Source: Sulfitobacter sp.
Lineage (GTDB): Bacteria; Pseudomonadota; Alphaproteobacteria; Rhodobacterales; Rhodobacteraceae
DNA: 5,747 nt
Assembly: GCA_024636395.1 (NCBI GenBank)
Contig: JAGXHD010000071.1
Span: 1-5,747 of the forward strand
Direction of reading: 5' to 3'
Part shown: positions 1 through 5,747 of the stretch, piece by piece
How the letters are laid out: every line of letters starts with the position of its first letter
Numbering within the stretch: the first letter of the stretch is position 1
The notes under the pieces: generated by a model
Databases searched by the model: none
Told to the model about the DNA's origin: nothing
Seen by the model: the letters and a program-made list of their open reading frames with translations, nothing else
Position numbers and translations under genes: made by a program

Positions 1-13
1 GAGCAGATCCCCG

Positions 14-796
14 CTAGAACCGCAGCGACAGGCAGGACATCCCACCATCAAGCTTGGCGCATTCGCTGTTGTTGATCTCGCGAACCTCGAAGCCCTCTGA
101 GCGCAACATCCCCGCGGTACCCGGAAATCCTGCCGCCATGATCACAAGCCCGTTGAACCGGATCGCATTCGCAGCAGCTTCTTCGCCGTGCGCAGTATGC
201 AGTACGCGGTAGCCGTCGAAACAGCCCGACGCCGCAAGCCGCTTTGTAGAAAGGATCGTGCTGCCATCCAGTAGCGAACAGTCAGTCTTGAAATGAAGCA
301 CGTCGGCGGGCGTCTGCACTTCCCTGACCGTGTAGCCCCGCGGCGTCACGATCCCGCGAAGCTCCGCCACGCCAGCGGCATCGGTCCGCGCCGATGTGCC
401 GATCAGGATCTCGCGCGAAGTGGTCAGAATATCCCCGCCCTCGATAAACCCGGGGCCCGCAATCTCGAAGACCTCCTTGTAGTGTGCTCGGATCGTCGGC
501 GCCATCATCGCCACCTCTCCCAAGCGCGTCGGCGCACCGGGGCGCATCAGAATGGCGCAATCGTGCAGGCACAGCGCATCATCCTCCACGAAAACGGAAT
601 CCGGGAACTCCTCCAGCGCCTCGAGCTCGATCACTTCCGCGCCGGTCTCCCTCAGCGTGGCGACATATTGAGCATGGTCGCGCATCATCTGGTCAAAATC
701 CGGCATGCCCAGATCTTCGGCGCGCAGCCCGTCGATGACGCTGCGCGCGGGTTTGCGTGTGATCGCGCGCGTAAACTCATACGAATGGTCCATCAT
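14..796 (-). CDS. ddaH: dimethylarginine dimethylaminohydrolase (DDAH)-family guanidine hydrolase
   Basis: A 260-residue member of the guanidino-group-modifying (amidinotransferase/deiminase) fold, about the length of Pseudomonas aeruginosa DDAH, which it resembles throughout. DDAH hydrolyses N-omega-methylated arginines to citrulline plus methylamine or dimethylamine. Visible landmarks are FTRAITRKPARS (8-19), FPDSVFVEDD (64-73), IEGGDIL (118-124), VLHFKTDCSLLD (166-177) and the C-terminal DGGMSCLSLRF (250-260). The catalytic set is intact: nucleophile C255, H168, and acidic residues D72 and E119, which line up with C249, H162, D66 and E114 of the Pseudomonas enzyme. The start at 796 is favoured over the adjacent ATG at 793 by Shine-Dalgarno spacing. 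It follows the hydratase gene by 93 bases on the same strand and is probably the last gene seen of the same operon. A relaxed or altered specificity, such as other guanidino acids arising in this cluster, cannot be excluded. Only 13 bases follow its TAG in the window, so nothing can be said about a terminator. Confidence 0.93.
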   Translation of the reverse strand: MMDHSYEFTRAITRKPARSVIDGLRAEDLGMPDFDQMMRDHAQYVATLRETGAEVIELEALEEFPDSVFVEDDALCLHDCAILMRPGAPTRLGEVAMMAPTIRAHYKEVFEIAGPGFIEGGDILTTSREILIGTSARTDAAGVAELRGIVTPRGYTVREVQTPADVLHFKTDCSLLDGSTILSTKRLAASGCFDGYRVLHTAHGEEAAANAIRFNGLVIMAAGFPGTAGMLRSEGFEVREINNSECAKLDGGMSCLSLRF

Positions 797-804
797 AGTA
801 GTAT

Positions 805-813
805 CCCTTCCTC
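805..813 (-). promoter_or_regulatory. Shine-Dalgarno of the DDAH gene
   Basis: The purine run GAGGAAGGG on the minus strand ends 8 bases before ATG 796 and 11 before the second ATG at 793, which favours the first. It gives DDAH its own strong initiation, unlike the weakly led coupled genes upstream (dehydrogenase and ligase). Confidence 0.75.
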
Positions 814-889
814 ATGTCGTATTCGCGCGGCTCACGCGCTTATCTTTTCCGCAGTCCCTCAGAAGCGGGCCGCCCTAATCCTGTAACCG

Positions 890-1675
890 CTATTTGCCTT
901 GCCAGACCGGATCACGCTTTTCCGCGAAGGCCCGCGCGCCTTCCTTTTGATCCTCCGACGTATAGAGCCGCGCGACGGTCTCAAGCTGGCTCCGGGTGAT
1001 ACGGTTCATCATGTCCTGAAACTTCGTATCTTCGGCCTCGCGCACGATTTCCTTGAGCGCGGCAAACACGAGCGGTGGCCCGGCGGCCAGCTCATCCGCG
1101 AGGGCGCGCGCCTGCGTCATCAGTTCGGCCGCTGGGATAATCCGGTTGATGAGGCCCCATTTCGCAGCTTCTTCCGCGTCCAGCCAGCGGCCCGTCAGCA
1201 GCATTTCCATGGCAATATGATAGGGGATCCGCTTGGGCAGCTTGATCGAAGCGGCATCCGCCACGGTCCCCGAATGGATCTCGGGCAGGGCAAACCGCGC
1301 ATGGTCCGCCGCCAGGATGATGTCAGCGCCCAGCGCAAGCTCAAGCCCGCCTCCACAGCAGATCCCGTTGACAGCAGCGATGACCGGCTTGTTCAGCCCG
1401 CGCAGCTCTTGCAGCCCACCGAAGCCTCCTGCGCCGTAATCGGCATCGGGCGCATCCCCCTCCGCCGCCGATTTCAGATCCCACCCGGCGCAGAAAAACT
1501 TCTCGCCGCCTCCGGTGAGGATCGCCACCCGTAGCGCCGGATCATCGCGGAACTCCACAAACACACGGCCCATCTCACGGCTGGTCGCAGTGTCGATGGC
1601 ATTGGCCTTCGGACGGTCGAGCGTGACCTCGAGTACGGCCCCTCGGCGGCTGGTTTTCAGACTGGATGAGTTCAT
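890..1675 (-). CDS. caiD: CaiD-type enoyl-CoA hydratase (carnitinyl-CoA dehydratase / crotonobetainyl-CoA hydratase-like)
   Basis: A 261-residue crotonase-superfamily enzyme. It closely tracks E. coli CaiD as I recall it: LDRPKANAID (19-28), FRDDP (42-46), GEKFFCAGWDLK (57-68), a long acidic loop through APDAD (75-79), and a C-terminal AFAEKRDPVW (249-258). CaiD interconverts crotonobetainyl-CoA and L-carnitinyl-CoA. Both crotonase catalytic glutamates are present, E112 in GGGLEL and E132 in ALPE, and GGG at 108-110 fits the oxyanion-hole region. Two active-site segments differ from CaiD: NGICCGGG in place of NGYAFGGG, and VADAASIKLP where CaiD has a VPDSGG-type sequence. This hints at a shifted substrate. 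The start chosen is ATG 1675, two bases after the ligase TAA, because AGGAG sits 7 bases upstream and the family begins here. The in-frame ATG at 1885 would add 70 unrelated residues that overlap the ligase gene. The true substrate could be crotonobetainyl-CoA, a guanidinocrotonyl-CoA or another C4 enoyl-CoA. Confidence 0.93.
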   Translation of the reverse strand: MNSSSLKTSRRGAVLEVTLDRPKANAIDTATSREMGRVFVEFRDDPALRVAILTGGGEKFFCAGWDLKSAAEGDAPDADYGAGGFGGLQELRGLNKPVIAAVNGICCGGGLELALGADIILAADHARFALPEIHSGTVADAASIKLPKRIPYHIAMEMLLTGRWLDAEEAAKWGLINRIIPAAELMTQARALADELAAGPPLVFAALKEIVREAEDTKFQDMMNRITRSQLETVARLYTSEDQKEGARAFAEKRDPVWQGK

Positions 1676-1677
1676 GA

Positions 1678-3723
1678 TTAGTCTCCTATGCGGATGAGTG
1701 CGTCTGCGGCCACTGCACCGTCCGGTAAACAGATGAGGGGGTTTATCTCGAGTTCTTGCAAATCCGCTGCATGGGTTTGCACGAAGGATTGCACAGCCAT
1801 GACCGCACCTACAATCGCGTCCATATCCGCAGCGGGTCGACCACGGTAGCCGGTAAGAAGTGCCGAGGTCCGAAGGCCTCCCCACGCCTCCCCAACCTGC
1901 GCAGCAGAAGCGGGGATAAGCAGGGAAACACTGTCAGCGATCAATTCGGTCAGGATTCCGCCCAGACCCAGCGTCAGGACAAACCCGTGTACCGGATCCC
2001 GCAACACCCCGATCAGCACTTCGGCCACCGCCCCGCTGATCATCTCCTCCACCAGAAATGTATCAACCGGCATCGCGCGAGCCGCCGCGATTACATCCGC
2101 TGCCGTATGGAGATTGAGCGCGACAACACCTGCCTCGGTTTTATGGGCGATGCCGGTGCCTTTCAGCACGACAGGAAAGCCGATCAGGGCGGCTTGCTCC
2201 GCCGCAGACTGCGCGCCACAGGCACGCGCGCTGCGCGGGACCCGCACGCCTGCTGCCGCCAGCGCGGCCTTGGCATCGCCCTCAGTCAACAGACCGGCGC
2301 ATGCAGGATCAGGCCCTACACCATCAGACACAGGGCGCAGCGTGGGGATGCCACAGTAGCCACTCACCTCGGCCGCCGCCCGAATAGCGCGCAGCGCATC
2401 CTCCATCCCGCACAGCGGAACGACCCCGCGCGCGATCAACGTTTGCGCAAGGCTTTCCGGCATCCCCTCAGCCAGAAGCGAGATCAACGCCAGCGGCTTG
2501 CCAGCAGCCTGCACAGTGGCGCAGGCCGCCTCGATCGCCTTATCCCAATCGGGCGATGCAAATCGGTCAGCCCTCGGGATGTCGATCACCACACAGCCGA
2601 GCGCGATGTCACCACCGCACAGCGCCGTAAAGCACGCGGTCAGTGCAGCGGTATCGCCCCAAATATATGTATTGTAATCAAGCGGGTTGGCGAGCGCGAC
2701 CCGCTCTCCGAGCACAGACCGGAGCGCCGCGCGCTGGGGTGGCTCCAGCGCGGGGTAGGTCACGCCAATCTCCTTACCCAGATCCGCCATCAGCGACGCC
2801 TCACCGCCGGAGCATGAAGCCGACGCGATCCGTACGTGCGGCAACCCGCCCGTCAGATGCACGATTTTCAGCGTCTCGATCAGCACCGATGCTGTCGCCA
2901 CCCGCGCAAAACCAAGCCGGGCGAAGAGCGCACGCGCCCCCGCATCGCTGCCCGCCAGTGAAGCGGTGTGAGACACGGCCGCCGCCTGCGCCTGATCGGA
3001 GGATCCGACCTTCAGCACCACCACAGGCTTTTTCAAGGCAGTGGCACGCGCGGCCAACGCCTCGAACGCGGGTACATCGGTGATCCCTTCGATGTGCAGC
3101 CCCAATGCAGTGATGCGCGGATCCTCCAGCAGGGCCAGCCCCGTTTCGGCCATGCCCATCTGCGCCTGATTACCAACTGCAACCACCACGGCCAGTGGCA
3201 GACCGCGCCGCTGCATCGTGAGGTTGATCAGCACGTTCGAGCTTTGACCGATGATCGCCACACCACTGTCGACAGCGACCAGCCCGTGCAGATCCGGCCA
3301 AAGCGCTACCGCATCGAGCGCGTTGACGAAGCCATAGCAGTTCGGGCCTAGGATGGGCATATCGCCCGCTGCCTGCACCAGCGCCTCTTGTAGTGCTCCC
3401 CCGTCACTCAACTCTGCGCTGGCTTCGCTGAAACCGGCGGCAAAGCACACTGCGCCGCCGCATCCCATGGCCGACAATTCGCGCACGATTTCCACAGTGG
3501 CCGCGCGATTGACCCCGATAAACGCCGCATCCGGCGTGGCGGGCAGATCATTGAGCGATTTGTAAGCCGACAGACCGCCGACTGTCTCCTTCGTGGGATG
3601 CACAGGCCAAACCGGTCCTGTAAACCCGATTTCGCGGCATTGCTGCACGACGCTGTGACACCAGGCACCGCCGCCGATGACAGCGATTGATTTGGGTGCA
3701 AACAGGCGTTGAAAAGGCGCCAT
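1678..3723 (-). CDS. NDP-forming acyl-CoA ligase (acetate-CoA ligase [ADP-forming] family), fused alpha-beta form
   Basis: A 681-residue protein with the single-chain architecture of ADP-forming acyl-CoA synthetases: CoA-binding Rossmann domain (about 5-140, starting FAPKSIAVIGGG), two succinyl-CoA-ligase-like flavodoxin domains (about 150-455), then an ATP-grasp domain (about 475-680). The phosphohistidine is seen as H252 in SHTASLAGSD (251-260). The ATP-grasp part shows GFPVVLKGTGIAHKTEAGVV (515-534; H527 in the HKTE motif), TFLVEEMISGA (555-565) and ELEINPL (657-663). The family reversibly makes acyl-CoA, ADP and phosphate from acid, CoA and ATP through a phosphoenzyme. The nucleotide loop IGGGAWCHSVVQQC departs from the common IGAS-PGK-G form, so this belongs to a divergent branch and acetate need not be its substrate. 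The start lies 3 bases after the dehydrogenase stop and lacks a strong Shine-Dalgarno; the N-terminus matches the family's usual beginning. In context it probably activates the carboxylic acid fed to the dehydrogenase and hydratase, doing the job that CaiC, an AMP-forming ligase, does in E. coli carnitine metabolism. Confidence 0.92.
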   Translation of the reverse strand: MAPFQRLFAPKSIAVIGGGAWCHSVVQQCREIGFTGPVWPVHPTKETVGGLSAYKSLNDLPATPDAAFIGVNRAATVEIVRELSAMGCGGAVCFAAGFSEASAELSDGGALQEALVQAAGDMPILGPNCYGFVNALDAVALWPDLHGLVAVDSGVAIIGQSSNVLINLTMQRRGLPLAVVVAVGNQAQMGMAETGLALLEDPRITALGLHIEGITDVPAFEALAARATALKKPVVVLKVGSSDQAQAAAVSHTASLAGSDAGARALFARLGFARVATASVLIETLKIVHLTGGLPHVRIASASCSGGEASLMADLGKEIGVTYPALEPPQRAALRSVLGERVALANPLDYNTYIWGDTAALTACFTALCGGDIALGCVVIDIPRADRFASPDWDKAIEAACATVQAAGKPLALISLLAEGMPESLAQTLIARGVVPLCGMEDALRAIRAAAEVSGYCGIPTLRPVSDGVGPDPACAGLLTEGDAKAALAAAGVRVPRSARACGAQSAAEQAALIGFPVVLKGTGIAHKTEAGVVALNLHTAADVIAAARAMPVDTFLVEEMISGAVAEVLIGVLRDPVHGFVLTLGLGGILTELIADSVSLLIPASAAQVGEAWGGLRTSALLTGYRGRPAADMDAIVGAVMAVQSFVQTHAADLQELEINPLICLPDGAVAADALIRIGD
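1683..1687 (-). promoter_or_regulatory. Shine-Dalgarno of the CaiD-type hydratase
   Basis: AGGAG on the minus strand, 7 bases before ATG 1675 and lying inside the last codons of the ligase gene. It fixes the hydratase start and argues against the longer in-frame reading from 1885. Confidence 0.85.
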
Positions 3724-3726
3724 CCG

Positions 3727-4887
3727 TCAGGCGCCCAGCGGCCTGAAGACTTCGCGGCTGATGATATGGCGCTGAATTTCGCTGGTCCCATCCCATATCC
3801 GCTCCACCCGCGCATCGCGCCAGAACCGCTCGATCGGCAGCCCGTCCATCAGCCCCATTCCCCCGTGGATCTGCAAGGTCTGATCCGTGACCCGCGCGAG
3901 CATTTCTGTGGCATAAAGCTTGGCCGAGGCAATCTCGCGGTTGGCTGGCAGGCCCTGATCAAGCCGCCAGGCGGAGGCCAGCGTAAGGTAATCGGCGGCA
4001 TCGATCTCGGTGATCATATCCGCGATCTGGAAGCCCACGCCCTGAAACTTGGCGATTGGCTGGCCGAACTGCTTGCGGCTGGCGGCGAAACTCACTGCAT
4101 GATCAAACACGCGCCGCGCCCGCCCCACCGCCATCGCAGCGACCGTGATCCGCGTCGCATAAAGCCATTCGTTCATCACCGCAAAGCCGCCATCCACCGC
4201 GCCGAGCAGCTGCGCATCAGGCAGACGGCAGTCGTTGAAATAGAGAATGCAATTCTTATAGCCCCGGTGCGAAACGGACTCGTATCCCTTCGCGACCTCG
4301 AACCCCGGAGTGCCCCGGTCGACCAGAAAGCAGCTGATGCGTTTTTTGGGGCCGTGCGGCGTGTCGTCCACGCCGGTGGCTATGAAAACGATGAAGAAGT
4401 CAGCGTGATCCGCGCCGGAGATGAAATGCTTGGACCCGTTGATTACCCAATCGCCACCGTCCCGCACCGCAGTGCATTTCATGCTGCGCACGTCTGAGCC
4501 AGCGTCTGGCTCCGTCATCGCCAACGCGTCCATCCGCTCTCCGCGCACGGCGGGCATTAGGTAGCGTTCGATCTGCTCGTCCTTGCAGGCCATCAGAATG
4601 TTCTGCGGCCGTCCAAAGAAATGCGTCAGCGCCATGGATCCCCGGCCAAGCTCGCGTTCCAGCAGCGCAAACTCCAGATGCGACAGACCCGGACCGCCCA
4701 CACTCTCAGGGAAATTGGCCGCATAAAAACCCAGATCAATGACCTTTTGCTTGATGCTCCGTGCGATCTCTGCCGGCACCTCCCCCGATTTCTCGACAGC
4801 TGCCTCGTGAGGATAAATCTCCTTTTCCACAAAGTTGCGCACAGTCGATACAATCATCTCCTGCTCGTCAGACAATCCAAAATTCAT
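3727..4887 (-). CDS. acyl-CoA dehydrogenase
   Basis: A full-length 386-residue flavoprotein of the acyl-CoA dehydrogenase family, the usual length. It is expected to oxidise an acyl-CoA to the trans-2-enoyl-CoA in the cytosol and pass electrons to ETF. The N-terminal helical domain covers about 1-118. The middle beta domain has the FAD/substrate signature AMTEPDAGSD (123-132) and NGSKHFISGA (150-159). The C-terminal domain has RKQFGQPIAKFQ (271-282) and QIHGGMGLM (339-347). The usual catalytic Glu in the (Y/W)EGT motif is Asp here: IWDGTSEIQR, D366. The alternative base position used by isovaleryl-CoA dehydrogenase appears to be Thr (T245), so Asp366 is the only obvious base. The start ATG at 4887 overlaps the previous stop by 4 bases and has only a weak Shine-Dalgarno, so translation probably depends on coupling. 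With a CoA ligase and CaiD-type hydratase downstream, it likely plays the part of gamma-butyrobetainyl-CoA dehydrogenase or acts on a guanidino analogue. The exact substrate is not readable from the sequence. Confidence 0.95.
   Translation of the reverse strand: MNFGLSDEQEMIVSTVRNFVEKEIYPHEAAVEKSGEVPAEIARSIKQKVIDLGFYAANFPESVGGPGLSHLEFALLERELGRGSMALTHFFGRPQNILMACKDEQIERYLMPAVRGERMDALAMTEPDAGSDVRSMKCTAVRDGGDWVINGSKHFISGADHADFFIVFIATGVDDTPHGPKKRISCFLVDRGTPGFEVAKGYESVSHRGYKNCILYFNDCRLPDAQLLGAVDGGFAVMNEWLYATRITVAAMAVGRARRVFDHAVSFAASRKQFGQPIAKFQGVGFQIADMITEIDAADYLTLASAWRLDQGLPANREIASAKLYATEMLARVTDQTLQIHGGMGLMDGLPIERFWRDARVERIWDGTSEIQRHIISREVFRPLGA
4884..4887 (-). other. ATGA stop/start overlap (translational coupling)
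   Basis: The TGA of the ThDP enzyme and the ATG of the acyl-CoA dehydrogenase share four bases. Upstream of this ATG only a weak purine run is seen, so ribosomes probably re-initiate here. This ties the decarboxylase to the CoA-pathway genes and supports a shared function. Confidence 0.85.
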
Positions 4888-5747
4888 GGCTTCGATCTTT
4901 CTTGTGTGCCGTCATCGGCAGGATGAGACAGGTTTGGCGCGTTAATTTCGATCAGGCTCGGTCCGGCATGTCCTGATGCCTGCGTCAGGGCCGCCACGAT
5001 ACCGCAAGGCGCGGTGCCACATCTCCAGAACGGCATCCCACAAGACTGGGCAACCGCGGAAAAATCGGGCGGTGTCGGATCACAGCCGACGACCGTGATG
5101 CCTGCCGCCTGCATGGACGTGGCGATTTCCTGATAGCCGTGATTGTTCCAGACGATAAAGATGATGGGCAGCTTTTCGTCCACCGCCGTCATCAGCTCTG
5201 GCAGGCTGAATTGCGCACCCCCGTCGCCCGTGATGCAGATCACCAGAGCCGCCGGATCGGCCAGTGCGGCACCAATGGCCGCTGGAATGGCATAGCCCAG
5301 CGCGCCGAAGCCGGTTGCCGCGTTGAACCATCCGCCAGGACGGTCATGATCGTGATAGAGGTTTCCCGCATAGACCAGCTGGGTCGAATCCCCGACGATG
5401 ACCGCACCGGGGACCGTGTCGCGGATGGTCGAGAGGATCTGGCAAAGGCTGCGCATCTCTGGCCCGATCTCCTCCAGTGCCCCGCTTCTACAGGCCTCGG
5501 CACGGCGCGCGCTATCGCTGTACCTTGTTACTCCCAGCGCGGCGCCTAGCGCATCCAGCACCGCACCTGCATCCCCGACGATCCCGACACGTGCCGGATG
5601 CCGCGCGATTTGCTCCGCACACCGGTCGATCCGGATCATCTCTCCGAACGCAGGCAGGCTTCCAGTCCCGTACATATCGTAGTCGGTCGGGCCCAGTTCG
5701 GTACCGATCGCCAGCACGACATCCGCCGCCTCGATCAGATCGCGCAC
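4884..5747 (-). CDS. ThDP-dependent decarboxylase, 5-guanidino-2-oxopentanoate (2-ketoarginine) decarboxylase-like, 5'-truncated by window edge
   Basis: This is the C-terminal 287 residues of a ThDP enzyme of the acetolactate synthase/pyruvate decarboxylase superfamily, whose members are usually about 530-560 residues. The first codon in the window is GTG inside a conserved stretch (RDLIEAADVVLAIGTELG), so it is an internal Val and not a start. Residues 1-70 are the end of the central domain. The C-terminal ThDP-binding domain follows, with GFGALGYAIPAAIGAAL at 146-162 and the diagnostic GDG-X24-NN motif (GDGG at 174-177, NN at 201-202) that binds Mg-diphosphate. The catalytic Glu-bearing N-terminal domain lies outside the window. 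The patterns GTELGPTDYD (15-24) and NNHGYQEI followed by a TPPDF segment (201-229) resemble, from memory, AruI-type 2-ketoarginine decarboxylases, which make 4-guanidinobutyraldehyde in the arginine transaminase pathway. Another 2-oxoacid decarboxylase or acetolactate synthase-like enzyme is possible. The stop TGA overlaps the next start (ATGA), implying coupled translation. Confidence 0.85.
   Translation of the reverse strand: MRDLIEAADVVLAIGTELGPTDYDMYGTGSLPAFGEMIRIDRCAEQIARHPARVGIVGDAGAVLDALGAALGVTRYSDSARRAEACRSGALEEIGPEMRSLCQILSTIRDTVPGAVIVGDSTQLVYAGNLYHDHDRPGGWFNAATGFGALGYAIPAAIGAALADPAALVICITGDGGAQFSLPELMTAVDEKLPIIFIVWNNHGYQEIATSMQAAGITVVGCDPTPPDFSAVAQSCGMPFWRCGTAPCGIVAALTQASGHAGPSLIEINAPNLSHPADDGTQERSKP

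Noticed and set aside
825..839. Small inverted repeat (gcgcg/cgcgc, 5-base loop) between the hydratase and DDAH genes, considered as a terminator or attenuator
   Set aside because: The stem is only 5 base pairs and on the minus strand no T-run follows. The T-rich tail is on the plus-strand side, where no gene ends.
293..886. Plus-strand open frame (197 codons) opposite DDAH
   Set aside because: The DDAH frame carries an intact catalytic set and family-wide similarity; the antisense product shows no motif.
797..889. Separate promoter for the DDAH gene in the 93-base gap
   Set aside because: No convincing -35/-10 pair was found by eye; a GATAAG at the right distance from nothing resembling TTGACA is too weak to annotate.
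1676..1885. In-frame 70-codon extension of the hydratase from ATG 1885
   Set aside because: It overlaps the end of the ligase gene, has no crotonase resemblance, and a good AGGAG site with family-matching N-terminus supports ATG 1675.
2659..2680. Short AT-rich patch inside the ligase gene, considered as a promoter or insertion scar
   Set aside because: It encodes a normal-looking NPLDYNTYIWGD segment (Asn, Tyr and Ile codons), so the local AT content is explained by the protein.
1756..2817. Long plus-strand open frame (353 codons) opposite the ligase gene
   Set aside because: It is antisense to a well-conserved gene; its composition (Arg/His/Gln-rich, low in normal motifs) is typical of a shadow frame in high-GC DNA.
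3709..4497. Plus-strand open frame (262 codons) opposite the acyl-CoA dehydrogenase
   Set aside because: It is antisense to conserved codons of the dehydrogenase, with no recognisable domain and no credible start context.

Overview
The window is a compact, high-GC stretch in which every convincing gene lies on the minus strand. GC content, codon choice and protein resemblance suggest an alphaproteobacterium, most likely a Rhodobacterales/Roseobacter-type organism. That placement is inferred from protein style only, because there is no rRNA or other marker here. No tRNA, rRNA, mobile element, CRISPR array or long repeat was seen.

Layout in the direction of transcription (high to low coordinates): (1) 5747-4884, the C-terminal half of a thiamine-diphosphate (ThDP) decarboxylase that most resembles the 2-ketoarginine (5-guanidino-2-oxopentanoate) decarboxylase AruI, cut by the window edge; (2) 4887-3727, an acyl-CoA dehydrogenase with Asp where the usual catalytic Glu sits; (3) 3723-1678, a one-chain ADP/NDP-forming acyl-CoA ligase; (4) 1675-890, a CaiD-type (carnitinyl-CoA dehydratase/crotonobetainyl-CoA hydratase) crotonase; (5) 796-14, a dimethylarginine dimethylaminohydrolase (DDAH)-type guanidine hydrolase. 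Genes 1-4 are joined by a 4-base overlap or by gaps of 3 and 2 bases, so they are almost certainly one translationally coupled operon. DDAH follows after 93 bases with its own good ribosome binding site and is probably on the same transcript.

Together the genes look like a catabolic operon for a C4 acid carrying a cationic group on carbon 4. Ligase, dehydrogenase and CaiD-type hydratase reproduce the chemistry of gamma-butyrobetaine -> gamma-butyrobetainyl-CoA -> crotonobetainyl-CoA -> carnitinyl-CoA. The flanking genes point instead to arginine-derived guanidino compounds: a ketoarginine decarboxylase-like enzyme would supply 4-guanidinobutyraldehyde and then 4-guanidinobutyrate, which is close in size and charge to gamma-butyrobetaine. 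The main hypothesis offered is therefore a CoA-dependent, beta-oxidation-like route for 4-guanidinobutyrate or its N-methylated form, with DDAH opening the guanidine or feeding methylarginines in. It is an inference from gene families and neighbourhood, not a demonstrated pathway.
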